Counted from the stretch's first letter, positions 1-11,659 are shown. The stretch: DNA of 64,000 nt from Pycnopodia helianthoides (GCA_032158295.1 CM063243.1:3914948-3978947), one strand, 5' to 3'. Notes: a model not told the origin generated them from the sequence alone. Numbers and translations: made by a program.

Positions 1-343
1 TGTCTAAGTAATTTGCATAGGCATTTTGTTTTCCCCTGTGTATATAGACCTAACACGGAAACGGATATCTTGGATAAAATAAAAGACATGAATATTCATA
101 TAGTTCTATAACATCATTATAATACACTAGTAAGCCTACAGGCTGAGGTTGACAATATATTTGAAGCCTTCTTGAAGAGTAATGATTTTTTTAAGGCAGA
201 GATTAACCTTTTCAGATTATAGTTGCATGTATTGCATAAAATAAAACTATACTGTGCCCAGTTGCACGGCATTGTTTACCGCGAAATTGTGCGCTTTACG
301 ACCCGTCAAAAACCGTGCTTTACGCTGCGACCATGGGCTCGTA
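1..343. other. No feature recognised
   Basis: AT-rich sequence without an open frame, repeat or motif that I can support. Confidence 0.4.
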
Positions 344-452
344 TTCACCAAGAGCTTAATAGATTGATCTTAATTGCGAATCAATCTTAATTGCTAAAGC
401 AAATAGTGATGTCGCAATACAAATCACTATGGTAAAAAGTGACAACGCATCT
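344..452 (-). mobile_element. Fragment of MITE family G
   Basis: Read on the minus strand, this matches the segment near 15,424-15,535. Both carry ACCATAGTG/ACCATATAGTG, then TTTGTATTG, GACATCAC, TTGCTT and AGCAATTAAGATTG in the same order. The copy here also has a local inverted repeat around its AGATTGATCTTAATTG core. It ends where a family-B fragment begins. Confidence 0.5.
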
Positions 453-515
453 TAAAGGGAGGGTATACCTTTGGTAATTACTCTAAACATTTAATGACCA
501 TAAAAACGTACTTGC
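453..515 (+). mobile_element. Truncated 5' end of MITE family B
   Basis: About 60 bp starting AAAGGGAGGGTATACCTTTG repeat, with few changes, the first 60 bp of the full family-B element that starts at 854. The fragment stops exactly where the family-A element begins at 516. The same left end therefore occurs on both sides of element A. Confidence 0.65.
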
Positions 516-857
516 TTAAAGGCCCTGTACACTATTGGTAAGATCGAAAAACACAATGTTCAGAGATTCACACATAACTTACATGATTTAAAGTAAGTAA
601 TGGTAGAAAGGGTTCCTTAAAATATTTCTGCCTAAAATGCTATTGTTTCTGAGAAACGAGTAAAACAATAGTAACTATCGCGCGCGATAATTTGAAAAAA
701 CAGAAAACACATAAGATCTCTTTTCACTATTTTCTCGTGACCTCGATGACCAATTGAGCTCAAACTTTCACAGGTTAGTTTGTTCATGCACATGTTTAAT
801 CACACAAAATGTGGACACTGATTTTGAGCCGTTACCAAAAGTGTACAATACCTTTAA
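516..857. mobile_element. MITE family A, complete
   Basis: It begins TTAAAGGCCCTGTACACT and ends AGTGTACAATACCTTTAA, giving terminal inverted repeats of about 25 bp through TTGGTAA. No coding capacity. The end TTAA is shared with the start of the next element (family B), consistent with TTAA target use. Families A-D share the TTAAAGG/TTAAAGA start, so they probably use a related transposase. Confidence 0.75.
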
Positions 858-1260
858 AGGGAGGGTATACTTTTGGTTATTACTCCAAACATTTAATGAC
901 CATAAAAACCTACTTGCTATAAGAAGCACTGCAGCAGTTGATGATGTCTGACATTTTGAGAAACGATTCCCCATCTAAGTAGGCCCCCTATTAATGTGGT
1001 TTCAGAGAAAATGATTTCAAACATAAAATCAAACTGAGAAACGTCTCATGCATGCAACGTTTCTCAGATCAGATTGTGTATTACGGATTATTCATCCTGC
1101 GTGGACGTAACCGCTCTAGATTTTCGGCGGTGTCTCTCAAACCGCTACCACCTTTTGAAAAGAAATTTTCACAGGTTAGTTTTATTATAACAATCTACAT
1201 TCATACTGGATTAAAGTAATCGAACGGTTCCAAAAACCAAAAGGTCTCCTGTGCCTTTAA
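854..1260 (+). mobile_element. MITE family B, complete
   Basis: It starts TTAAAGGGAGGGTATAC and ends CCTGTGCCTTTAA, with inverted ends through ACTTTTGGTT / AACCAAAAGGT. A second copy is at 17,813-18,589, where a foreign 373-bp segment sits in the middle. Shared landmarks are GAAACGTTTCTCAGA, the TTATTCATC/TTATTCTTC box and AATCGAACGGTTCCAAAAACC near the right end. Non-coding. Confidence 0.75.
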
Positions 1261-2019
1261 TGTGAATCTTAGCGCTTCGTGAAATCGAGTTCGGGTCATG
1301 TGCTATATTTACACTTATATCAAATTTACCGTGTAACAAAACAAGAATTATACCAAAAAGTAACCACTGAAGTTTACTGTGAGATATGCCCTCTTCCTTC
1401 GTAATCTTATCAAAAGTGGACAAAAATCAAACGGTGGAGTTTCAATAAAAATGTCAGATTTGATGTTTCCCTCCATTGAGCTGTGTACACAAAACAAAAT
1501 AATGTGCCTGCAGGAAGCCCTTGCCCCGTGGCTCGTTTGTAAAAGCTTTTGTCACAAAATTACATGCTCTGTTATACACAGCCTCCTAATAACAATTTCA
1601 CTTGATTTCCATTCAATAAAATCGGTCAATTTCCTCCGTGATGAATGTCCCGAGGTGTTAATTAGACATGCTGTGGCAAATTCAACGCATGTGTGCACGC
1701 ACTTGAGACAATGATATTAAATGCAATGGTGTGCGACCGATGTAATTATTAGGTCATACATCCGATCGCGCACGTTCCCCCCACCCCGAACCTGGTGTGT
1801 GGTTTTTTTTTCAATATTTTCCGTGAAGACTTAACGGCAGTATGCAAATTGCGCTTTAGAATACGTGGGCAAAATGATTTGTCAGCGCAGCCCACGGAAC
1901 GATCAGATCCGTTTACTATGGAGAACAGATCCTCTCGAACCGAGTTATTAACAAGATTGCTGTGTTGCTACGGGCATATTCAATAGTCTGGTTTGATATT
2001 GTAGAGGAGCCTATAGACT
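1261..2019. other. No gene recognised
   Basis: One 111-codon open frame lies on the plus strand (1379-1714). It lacks a recognisable domain and codon structure, so I do not call it. No repeat was identified. Confidence 0.35.
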
Positions 2020-2344
2020 GCAACCTCGTCCCCATGGTTTACTTTATTTCCAACCATGTTTACAATAGAAAACCCTGGGAGGGAAACTCCTTACTCGGAC
2101 CGTGATTGGGCAAAACCAAATGTTAACCTTTGTCAAAACAGCCGGCCGGCAACCAATGTACAAACAGACTATTAAATCTGGTACAGGACCACGAGACCAT
2201 GACGAAGATGTGAATTTCGAAAAGCAGCCAGACTAATCTAATTTGCATACGTATCCAAATTGTTTGGATATGCAAATGATCCAATACCAGGATGAGAGAG
2301 CGGTCAACCTCGTATTGCTCGACACACCCTGGGGACGAGGTTGT
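2020..2344. mobile_element. Inverted-repeat element with ACCTCGTCCCC ends
   Basis: The left end GCAACCTCGTCCCC and the right end GGGGACGAGGTTGT are inverted copies about 300 bp apart. TATAGACTG occurs outside the left end and again just after the right end, so it may be the target duplication. No coding potential inside. Confidence 0.55.
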
Positions 2345-2689
2345 ATAGACTGCCAGTCTCGCGTGTATCAAAAACGAGAGCACAACTCGAACGGAAACTA
2401 TGCTTAACCATGAAATCAAATTTTGTTTTAAGATTCTCTTTTTAAAAAATTCTTCAACAAAAATAATAACCTTGGCAATTTTTGTAAATACGATTTCATT
2501 TTTTAATATGATGCAAATAATTTGTTTAAATTTACATTGAAACAAATTTAAAACTTGGGACGAGGATTCTTTTTTTTTTTAATTGGAAGTCAAAAGCGAC
2601 ATTCACGATATTGAACGATATTGTTATCAACGATTTCAATCATTTTATTAAGGGCCCACAAGGGTCAACAGGAAGATGATCATTGGCCA

Positions 2690-2800
2690 ATCCTGTGCGC
2701 CGCGCGTACAAATCTGTGCGTTTCCATTGTGTCATCATCGGTTTACCTCTAAGATGGCGGCTTAATGACGTCAATGCATAATATAAGGTCTATTGCGCAG
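2690..2800 (+). promoter_or_regulatory. Promoter-like patch: CCAAT, YY1, CRE, TATA-like
   Basis: Within about 80 bp are GGCCAAT, a CpG-rich GCGCCGCGCG stretch, a perfect AAGATGGCGGC (the YY1 consensus of many housekeeping promoters), a perfect TGACGTCA (CREB/ATF site) and an ATAATATAAGG TATA-like box. The neighbourhood is AT-rich, so this is a local CpG island-like patch. No exon could be tied to it. Low to moderate confidence as a real promoter. Confidence 0.35.
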
Positions 2801-3012
2801 AGACAGATTATACGGTAAGCGTGTCAACACCGTCTGGCCTAAAATACGCACTACACTTTATAACACTTGGTGACAACGACTCCACAAATGGCGCAATCAA
2901 AATTATTGTCATGAAGACGTCAGGTGAATTGGGCGAATGTGTCATTTAATTTCAAATAAAGACTAATCGCAGTCAATCACGGATAGAACAACGTGTAGGA
3001 CGTACGTATATC

Positions 3013-3160
3013 AGGGCCCAATTTCATAGAGCTGCTTAAGCACTACAATTAGCTAAGCACAACAAATTGTGCTCACCAAAATAAGGTTACCAGCCAAAAT
3101 GCCATCACATGTACAATCTGTGACTGGTATCCTGCCTTCTTTTTGCTCAGCAGAAACACG
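3013..3160 (+). mobile_element. MITE family E fragment
   Basis: It begins GGGCCCAATTTCATAGAGCT and continues through CTTAAGCAC and TACAATCTGTGACTGG, matching one arm of the complete element at 14,523-14,721. Only one terminus is present. Confidence 0.6.
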
Positions 3161-3283
3161 ATATTCGATGTGTATTCCTTCAGATATGATCAACAACAAC
3201 AACCCTCAAACTTGAACCCAAATACAACAAGACAAACTGCGCCAATGCCAATTCGATCGAGGAATCTATTCAGGGGTAGGACT

Positions 3284-3371
3284 AGCCTTGATATCAAGGC
3301 TGTGTATACAAGTTCTCTAGCTAAAACCATAGAGAAAGTCCTTGTCTACACAGCCTTGATATCAAGGCTAG
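3284..3371. mobile_element. 88-bp fold-back MITE with target duplication
   Basis: Each end is the perfect 18-bp palindrome AGCCTTGATATCAAGGCT, and the arms continue as TGTGTATACAAG / CTTGTCTACACA. GGTAGGACT lies immediately on both sides (3275-3283 and 3372-3380). The duplication is 7-9 bp depending on how CT is assigned, which would fit a Mutator-type or related transposase. Confidence 0.7.
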
Positions 3372-3739
3372 GGTAGGACTCCATACAGATTATGTACAGG
3401 CGAAGCTCGGCCGACTTAAATAATTACGTGAACCTTGCACGCTTCTTCGTTTATGCGATCGCAAGGTTCAGTCGTGGTTCAATTAATCCACTCCCTGGAA
3501 CCGACTGTGTATCGTTAACGATAATGGGACGGGTGACCGTCATCCAATTAGCTCACCTGTCAACACGTCCTGATCTGATGGCCCGTAGCCGTCTTAACGG
3601 CACTGCTATTGTTTTTGGCGTGTCCAAACAATACCCTGTGGCCATGTGCTGTTCTCATTTTGTGATTTGTTATTTATTATTCATTCATTCTGGTTGTGAC
3701 GCCTGTATAAGATTCTCAGAAAAGCGAACTCAATCACTA
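3372..3739. other. No feature recognised
   Basis: Contains a 117-codon open frame without recognisable features, a short inverted echo (GTGAACCTTGCACG / GCAAGGTTCAG) and nothing else I can support. Confidence 0.3.
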
Positions 3740-3970
3740 TTCTAGCCAAGAGAGAACCCCACAGAGAATTGACAAGGAAGGAAGTTTCGGTTTGAGATGT
3801 GGGAGGTAAAAAAAAAAACCAGAGAACTATTCCAGGGAAAAACCCACATAATCAGGTAGGGACTAATAAAAAAAAACCAATCCACTGTAGTGCCCCCTGC
3901 AGAATTCGAACCTAGATGTGGAAGGGGAGGAACGAAACTACTCCGCCAACCCGAGCGCCATTTTTGTTTT
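3740..3970 (-). mobile_element. tRNA-derived SINE, probable
   Basis: On the minus strand the head reads TGGCGCTCGGGTTGGCGGAG followed about 40 bp later by GGTTCGAATTC, which resemble the A and B boxes of a tRNA-type Pol III promoter. Runs of T on that strand (near 3870 and 3810) follow the head. No flanking duplication was found. Confidence 0.45.
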
Positions 3971-4352
3971 TAAATGTGAACCTGTTTTGTAGACACCTTT
4001 CGAGACTAACTCCTTCAAGATGATGGTTTTAAGAAGAGTAAATACACTCCAAATCTTCTGGTTTCGTTTTTTAATAAAAACATCATCCAACCCACCTGTA
4101 TGAAATTCAATCGAGTAAGATGATCTCGTTCAAGTGAAAGCATAACAAACCCCAAAACCTTGTTTATGTTTCGTCTGGGATTGTGTGCGCGTAATTCATA
4201 TTTCAATTGAAGCAAGCAAAATAAGCAAAAGTGACGTCCTCAAAAAATTTTTACCCCCCAAAAAAACATTTGGAAGGTTGTTCTTAGTTTCATTTTTTTA
4301 ATTGAGTCAGTTCTTAGATTGACATTTTCCCTTTTATTTGTAAAAAGAACAA

Positions 4353-4790
4353 ACATTTCAGTTATTTATTTATTTGTTTATTTATTTATTTGTTTATTTG
4401 TATATTTGTTTATTTATTTATTTTCTTATTTTTTTTATTTTTATTTTTTTTTTTTTTTTTTTAAATTGTTTATTTATAGTTATTGATTTACTTATTTATT
4501 GACTTACTTATTTATTTATTTTTTTCTTGCTTTGAAGCTGTAAAGCTTCATTTATTCAACAACAACAAAAACACAAAAGAGTATACATCAATTCCACATT
4601 ACCATGTATAAGGTCCACAAATATATCTATTATATAGAAATCTATGAGAAACACAACAATTTATTGACTTACTTATTTATTGACTTACTTATGTATTTAT
4701 TTCTTTACTAATTTCTTTTCTCTTTCTTTCTTTCTTCATTTTGTTTTTTTATTTAGTTTGTTTGTTTATTTAATTCATAAATCTTTTCAA
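4353..4790. repeat. Low-complexity TTTA/TTTG repeat region
   Basis: Degenerate (TTTA)n and (TTTG)n with a long T run near 4440-4462, interrupted at about 4530-4660 by a non-repetitive A-rich piece containing CAACAACAACAAAAACAC. That piece could be a retroelement 3' tail, but this is not certain. Confidence 0.7.
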
Positions 4791-6590
4791 TCATTTATAG
4801 GTTTATTATTACTAAAAAATACTTTGGGAGATAATTAGAAATTCTGTAATTTGTCTGAAATAAACTATACTCTCATTCAGTTACATACTTGATTGATATT
4901 CAATATCACAGGGAACACTTTCATGTAACAATTTCAAGGGGAAAGTGCTTTGTTCCTCCTGTCTAGTATAATTTGTTATGCTCAAATCTATTTTGAATTC
5001 GTTGCTTTTTGGCAGCGAACGGTGAAATTGATGTTTCCTGTGTGCAACTATTTTAAAACCATTCACTGAATAGTAAAAACCTTCAGAGAAAATGGTATAC
5101 TAGACCTATACATAAATACAGACGAAGTTTTTTTCAACAACAAAATTATATGTCAATGCCGCCATGCCATAAGCTTGTAAAAAAACATTTGGACTTAAAT
5201 TGAAATTGACAAAAAAAGTGCGGGTTTTATGTTCTTTCAAATATCACATTTTCCCAAAAGATCTGTTTTACCTTTTATTTCGAAGATTATATTATATTTG
5301 TTGCCAAAAGAACAATGAGAATTTTCTTTAACACAACAATAATTATATATATAAACACCATAAGCTTATTTAAAACAATTTATACTTAACATTTTTATCA
5401 CAAAATAATTGCGTGGGTTTGTTGTTCTTACATATATCATTCTTTTTCCCAAAAATATCTGCTGTATCTGTTATTTCAATGTTGCCAAGCAAACATAGGG
5501 TTTTTCTTCTGTCGAACATGATTATTATGTTTTACGAAATGTATTTCAGGAAACTTATATTATCTGCTGTGCCAAATGAACACAAAGGGAGCTTTCGAAT
5601 GTTAAATCTATAATTAGAAGGGAAAAAAACATGGTCGGACGTCATTCCCCGGATATCACCATCAGGTATGCCCCATTGTGCTGTCGAGAGCGGACCACAC
5701 TAATTGCATTTCCAACGAAGTTGTGGTCTTCCTCCTCTAATATACGCAGTTAATGCGGACTTGCATGGGAGTTGTTTGCACTAGTCGGGGCATGATTATC
5801 GTAATTTGCATCGGACATTATTCCCAGAGCCGTTTTGTTAAATCGTATCTTGATCACCCCAGGGAAATGCATCGTGAATAGTAAACAAATTTACTTATTA
5901 TTGCCGATTTCAAGAAAAAACAATTCTTGAAATACAAACTTGTATATTCAGAATGGAAACTGGGTAATAATATATGGCTTTTTTCTTTTTAAATAGCCTT
6001 TTAAATCAACTACTAATTAAGGCTGCCTCAACATTATGTTCATCGTCTGATTTCACGAGACAAACACAGCGTGACTCGGCGCTGGTCGACATTACCAACA
6101 GTGGAAAAATAAACAGCCAGACAAACACAAAGGGCATGGACTTGTGTTTAGTTTTGCACTGTATAAACTGTTGGAAAATAGCGCATTATTACGTTGGGCA
6201 TGCACGAGGGGAGCTGAGCCAACTCAAGCATCATCTTCTCTCTTGTGTTTTTTTAAAACAAATTTTAATAAGCTGAGTGTTCCAGACCCGTTTTCTTTTT
6301 TTTCCCTTCCCTCCTTTCGTCGGGTACCTCGTCTCTTTACCCTCGGGAGTCAGGCGAGCCTCGTTTTTGCTCGTGTCCTCGGTTTGGGTTTATGCTCTCA
6401 TGCTTCATGAGGAGACGGGCCCGGGATTGAAGTAGCGTGCCTTGCCGTAGGCGACACGGGTCCCACTCCCTTGTGAGTCTATACCGAAGATTGGACGGGT
6501 GACACGATCGCGGTGAAAACCGTATGAGTTGGGTGATTATAATGTGGGCCAATCCTTGGGTTGGTGGAATAACATTGCCCGATTTTTCCT
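4791..6590. other. No gene or repeat recognised
   Basis: AT-rich to about 6280, then GC-richer to 6560. No domain, splice-bounded exon or known repeat could be assigned. Open frames here are short and unsupported. A short (GA)n run lies at about 6595-6615. Confidence 0.3.
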
Positions 6591-6953
6591 CTAGAGAGTG
6601 AGAGAGAGAGAGAGCTTGGAGATAAAAAAAAAAACATGTTGACTTTTCGCAGACATTAATTTGGATTGTGTTGCTGAGGCGTATTCATTTCAGATTACCT
6701 TTATAACGTTATAACATAGACGGGCTTTATTATTTGGGGGATGAGGATTGAACACTTGCATGCGGATTTGCGTCTCTAATTTAATATGGCCCAAATTGAT
6801 CTTCTCTTGGCTTAAAGTCACAATGTTTGGTCGGACTTTCAGTTGAAGCGAGTTTCTGGGGCTTAAATGTTTACAATTACATTTGCGTTAAAGGCGGGCC
6901 GTACATTTTGGTTCAGGTTGAATGTTTCCCTGCATTAGTCGGTAGTATGGTAC

Positions 6954-7431
6954 ACTCCCGGGTCAGAATTGACCCGGGCTTCGGGTTCCCCTTTGGTCTG
7001 ACTCATTTCTGAATCAGCAATGACCTGGAACCTGTGTCAAAAAATGACCCCGGAAATGGTTCAAACTGATGCTGGATCCGAGTTAAAATCCCATAAAAAA
7101 CAGTTCCCGGGTCAGGCTGACCTAGTAATGGGTCAGGCTGACCTAGTAATGGGTCAGGCTGACCTAGTAATGGGTCAGGCTGACCTAGTAATGGGTCAGG
7201 CTGACCCAGTAATGGGTCAGGCTGACCTAGTAATGGGTCAGGCTGACCCAGTAATGGATCAGGCTGACCCAGTAATGGGTCAGGCTGACCTAGTAATGGG
7301 TCAGGCTGACCTAGTAATGGGTCAAGCTGACCTAGTAATGGGTCAGCCTGACCTAGTAATGGGTCAGGCTGACCTAGTAATGGCCGAGGTCCCATGGCAC
7401 CTGGAATCCGAGTCAATTCTGACCCGGGAGC
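6954..7431. mobile_element. Inverted-repeat element K1 with expanded core
   Basis: Ends are inverted: ACTCCCGGGTCAGAATTGAC on the left and GTCAATTCTGACCCGGGAG on the right. Another family member at 16,583-16,945 has the same GGTCAGAAT..TGACCCG ends but no tandem array. In this copy the interior is filled by the 21-bp minisatellite. Non-coding. Confidence 0.6.
7109..7381. repeat. 21-bp minisatellite of ERE-type palindromes
   Basis: Thirteen head-to-tail copies of GGGTCAGGCTGACCTAGTAAT. Twelve copies contain a perfect GGTCAnnnTGACC, the consensus palindrome bound by estrogen-receptor-type nuclear receptors; copy 8 has GATCA instead. The spacing of 21 bp is two DNA helical turns, so all sites face the same side. 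Long open frames on both strands here are by-products of a period divisible by three. Confidence 0.85.
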
Positions 7432-8439
7432 GTAACGAGTTGTATTAGTGTCTACATCTTACATGGCCCGCTTGTGTCCCTTCCGGGTTTTGACAAAATA
7501 GGCCTAAACCAGTTAACTATTGTTGCTGACCTTTGCACTAAATATAGACGGGTTACCTTGAGCGTAGTTCTAGTTAAGCTTTAAGGTTTGTGATGGCTTT
7601 GAATTACATCTATAACAATCATATGGCCCAGTTCTCTTCTCGTGCGTTCGTGTGCATTCCTTAATCGGGCAACATTCGGATTAAAGTCATGTGTTCGTTG
7701 TCGAAGGGCCTCCCTTTGAGGCAAGTATGAAGGTTTACCATTATTAGTTGGCTATTTTCTTCGGCTATGCGTGTGCGTCTCTTGATGAAGCCTTACTAGA
7801 AATAAAAATCATAATGTTCAGCCTTGATTTGTTTTTTTTAATGAGGTCTTTACGAGGTCACATGTTTGGAATGATAAGTGACAGATCCCGGTCGAATTTG
7901 GTGCTTGCTTTTATGGCGACCCGAAGGGTAGGACTTCCGAGGTGGCTGGCCTTCCACACATTTCTGTCTAGCATGAATGTTTGTTCATGTCTTGTCGAAT
8001 TAATTAAGCCAGTCTTTTTATGCTGAGGAGTTTGATGTAAATCCCTTCTGGGGGACCTCTAGCTCTTTTGTCTATGTTTGGGTTGAGAGTAAAGTATTTG
8101 AACCATCAATTTAAGACGTCACAACCTCTTTTTCTGTCTTGAAAACGTGACAAGGTGTAGACAAGCATCCGATGTCTCTAAGGTGAAGATTTTCCGGTTA
8201 CTGGAAGATCGGCTTAGATTAAGGGTAGGTTTGTCTGAGCACGCGTAGCTGTTAAACAACAGGAGTTCACGTCAGAGTTACAATATATTGCTTGAAAGTG
8301 TTCGTGTTGGCGGTGAAGATAATGAATGATGCATTACAGTAAGTTTTCTGTGCGATAACTAAATGTAGCCCCTTACCAAAACATTACCCCTACTTAAAAG
8401 CGGTCAGGCCTCAATAGAGACTAGGCATATGCCATGTAC
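7432..8439. other. No gene or repeat recognised
   Basis: Mixed-composition sequence with only short unsupported open frames. Confidence 0.3.
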
Positions 8440-9275
8440 CTAAATATAGCCCGGGCTTAAGTGTAGACTATACAGTGTACCGAAATGTAGTCTGGTGCCT
8501 AAATGTAGACTATACCATGTAGCCTGGGGCCTAAATATAGACTATACCATTTATCGAAATGTAGCCTGGGGCCTAAATATAGACTATACCATTTACCGAA
8601 ATGTAGTCTGGGGCCTTAATGTAGGCTATACCATGAACCGAAATGTAGTCTGTATGGGGCCTAAATGTAGACTATACCATGTACCGAAATGTAGCCTGGG
8701 GCCTAAGTGTAGACTATACCATGTACCGAAATGTAGCCTGGGTCCTAAATGTAGAATATACCATGTATCGAAATGTAGCCTGGATCCTAAATGTAGACTA
8801 TACCATGTACCGAAATGTAGTCCGGGGCCTAAATGTAGACTATACCATGTACCGAAATGTAGCCTGGGTCCTAAATGTAGAATATACCATGTATCGAAAT
8901 GTAGCCTGGGTCCTAAATGTAGACTATACCATGTAACGAGATATAGCATGGGGCCTAAATGTAGACTATACCATGTACCGAAATGTAGTCTGGGTCCTAA
9001 ATGCAGAATGTACCATGTATCGAAATGTAGCCTGGATCCTAAATGTAGACTATACCATGTATCGAAATGTAGCCTGGGTCCTAAATGTAGACTATACCAT
9101 GTACCGAAATGTAGCCTGGGGCCTAATTGTAGACTATACCATGTAACGAGATGTAGTCCGGGCTTAAGTGTTGCCTTATTCATTGGACCAAACGTAGCCC
9201 AGGCCTATACTCTATCATGTACCCAAATGTAACCCGGGCCTAATTAGTCTATCTTATACCTTGAACCAGAATGTA
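8440..9275. repeat. 42-bp minisatellite
   Basis: About 17 clear copies (8490-9165) of a unit built from CCTAAATGTAGACTATACC and ATGTACCGAAATGTAGCC, with decayed copies on both sides. The unit itself contains AATGTAG twice, suggesting an older 21-bp period. Frames of up to 245 codons on both strands reflect the 42-bp period and are not genes. Confidence 0.85.
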
Positions 9276-9359
9276 GGCCAAACCTGTGGTGTGGCCCCAG
9301 TGTTGTCTCAGAATACCCTCTGATCGACTAATCAAGTGACGATCGATTAGTTGCATCGT

Positions 9360-9790
9360 AGGTTATGTTCTCCTTTCTTTCTTCCTAGCCTATTTCACTC
9401 CCCCACTGTGCAGGAGGAAAGCCTCTCCACGATTCTCAATTTCACTCTGGCTGTCTGGCTATCCAACAATGCCCCTATCTGTATGTTCTTGAGTTCATTT
9501 CTCCATCTTCTGTTCAGTCTCCCTCTTTTTCTTGGTTGTTCCCCCGATGCCCACCTGTTGTCATACCTCCTTGCTATAGGTGACCTGCGGCACCTCCGCT
9601 TCTTTGAAGTAATGGTCTTACTAATATCCTTCACTCTTGGTTTCTTTCTTATAGGTCCTCATTTGTCACCCTGTCCTTCTATGTTACTCCTATCATTATT
9701 CTTTCCATAGCCCTCTCTGTCACCCTTAGTTTTGTCTCAAGACGTTCGGTGGTAGTCCATGTCTCGGCGGCATAATGAAAGGATAGGTAA
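9360..9790 (-). pseudogene. RTE-type LINE reverse transcriptase, C-terminal fragment
   Basis: The minus strand from about 9765 encodes ETWTTTERL, then KLRVTERAMERIMIGVT before a stop. After frameshifts come segments like GGAAGHLYRARQ and KRGRLNRRWRNELKNI. The order (ETW-T-T, KLRxxxRAMERxMIGxT, AGHxxR, RGRxxxRWxxE) is the C-terminal part of RTE/BovB-like endonuclease-reverse transcriptases. Stops and frameshifts make it non-functional. A relative lies at 33,235-33,560 on the plus strand. Confidence 0.65.
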
Positions 9791-10944
9791 TATAATGCAC
9801 TGATCGAATATCTGCCTTTTCAGGGATATAAGAAGGGCTGGTTTAAAGAGATTAAAGAGATCCTTTGTAGAGGCTATCTTTTAGGTTAATCTACATTTAG
9901 GGTCTGGGCCACTTAGGGGCCACACAGCCGCGTCCATCCCAGACTGTTTGAGTAATTAATGTAAACGGATGGATTTTGTCCTCAGTACCTTTCAACCCCA
10001 CTCAGACCTTTTCGGTTTAAGCATAATAACACGCCGTGTCACAAACTAGATGTGAAACGTTGCCCCTTGTTTGTAGGGCCTACTCTGTTTATCTCAGCAA
10101 ATCCAATCTTCCAGCTGATCGCAAACAAGTACCGCACATCACGGAGGCACCCCCGCCGCCATGATGATCCTCCCCACCGTGCTTTTTTCACGCCGTTGAC
10201 TATGTTTCAGGCTCCTTCATAATATTCAACACGGTCCGCTGGCCTACACTTGAACATACTTTATGGCTGAGGGCGTTTAATAAAAATTAAAAAAAAATGC
10301 AGTCCCGTCTTCCTCTTTTTATTTTACGGCAGGTTGTGTTCTCCGTTTACGATGGAGCGGAAAGGGATCTTCTTGGTATGTACACCCTCGTGAGTTGTGA
10401 TGACAGAAAGGGGCCATCTCATAATAGTTTCATCATACATTTTCTAGACAGTGTTGGTGGTTGCGAGATGGAGAATACAGACGTTTCTTTCGTTGATGAA
10501 CGTTGCCCACCCCCCCCCCAATTTAGTTTAACCACCATTTAAGTATGATGAAATTTATAACCAGTATCATTATTATTTATTCGACCACAACAAAACAAAT
10601 ACACAAAAATACAAGGCAAATCAAAAAACTATAAAACCAGGACAGAAACAACAAATCAAGAAACATAGGCCTCGCCCAAGAAACATACAGAATAGCAAAG
10701 TACCAACAAAATGTTGACAGGAGGTCAACAAGACGAGCATGGAGAACAGCAGAATTTACATCATCGGTAAAAAGGACAAATGAGTGTGTCCTGAATTGGT
10801 ATAGATTTAAAAAAAGAAAATAACAAAACAATTACGTGCTAGGTCCCGAAACTTGCTGAAATGGTTAACAGTAACGAGTGTATCAATAATTTGTTCAAAA
10901 ACGATTTGCCAATTTTATATATTCTGTTTTACCCGTACGTCGGT
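9791..10944. other. No gene recognised; AC-rich tract at 10,570-10,830
   Basis: The segment after 10,570 is A/C-rich on the plus strand and starts ATTATTATTTATTCGACC, possibly a retroelement 3' end. No domain was seen. Confidence 0.3.
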
Positions 10945-11060
10945 TCGTGCTGCGACTGAATATAGGCAGACAGTGGGCAGTGTGTGACGTCAGTACACGG
11001 GTCTACAACCTGGCATGTCCATGAATGCAATATGTCATTATTATGTTGCGGCCATCTTAA
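10945..11060 (-). promoter_or_regulatory. Promoter-like patch: CRE and YY1 sites
   Basis: TGACGTCA at about 10,986 and GCGGCCATCTT at about 11,048 (AAGATGGCCGC on the minus strand) lie 55 bp apart in a CpG-containing stretch, mirroring the CRE/YY1 pair near 2,750. A further AAGATGGTGGC follows at about 11,176 on the plus strand. No linked exon was identified. Confidence 0.3.
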
Positions 11061-11650
11061 TTTTCTCCCATTTAAATCAGTGTGAACCGAGGCTGGAAGG
11101 AGAAAATAGTCTGGCTCCTTGTTGTACAATCCATATCAGCATTCGTTACTGTTATTGGATACAAGGAACATGACCAAGATGGTGGCAGAATGGTCTATAC
11201 CCGTATCTCCAGTTTCCTATACCTCCTATAACCCCTATAACTTTGAGTTTTTCGTTCACTTGTATGCGAAAACTATTTGTAGCTGCACCGACTCCCAACT
11301 GAGTAGCTGTTGGTTGCAGAATGCAGGTTACAAGTAGATCGTTTTCTGGTGATGAAGCGCCTGCTTCAAGCCATCGGGAGAGTTCGTCTGGCTCGTGCAA
11401 TGGCCGGGCGGCTACCCTTCTGAACAGAGTATCAACGCACTGTGGCCAGACTTACTGAAATTGACGAATGTCACCTGACGACATGTTGGCAATTAGATTT
11501 GTGAAAATATTTCCCTTTCGGCGTTCGAGGAAGTTCAAAGTTTATTTATTTTATGTATTTATTTACTTTTAACACGTCTGGTATTAAATGAAACAAAAGT
11601 AGAATCCTCAACAGCGATAAACACTGTAGCCCGTGGGTCTGAAGAGTATA
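11061..11650. other. No gene recognised
   Basis: Short open frames only, without recognisable motifs. Confidence 0.3.
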
Positions 11651-11659
11651 AATCCCTGT

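Noticed and set aside
1379..1714. 111-codon open frame
   Set aside because: No recognisable motif and no start or splice context; lies among MITEs.
7003..7448. Repeat proteins of about 140 residues (QADLVMG, GQPDPLL)
   Set aside because: Translation of the 21-bp ERE-type minisatellite on both strands. No promoter, splice site or conserved flank.
8495..9232. Open frames of 185-245 codons
   Set aside because: Generated by the 42-bp minisatellite; present in several frames and both strands at once.
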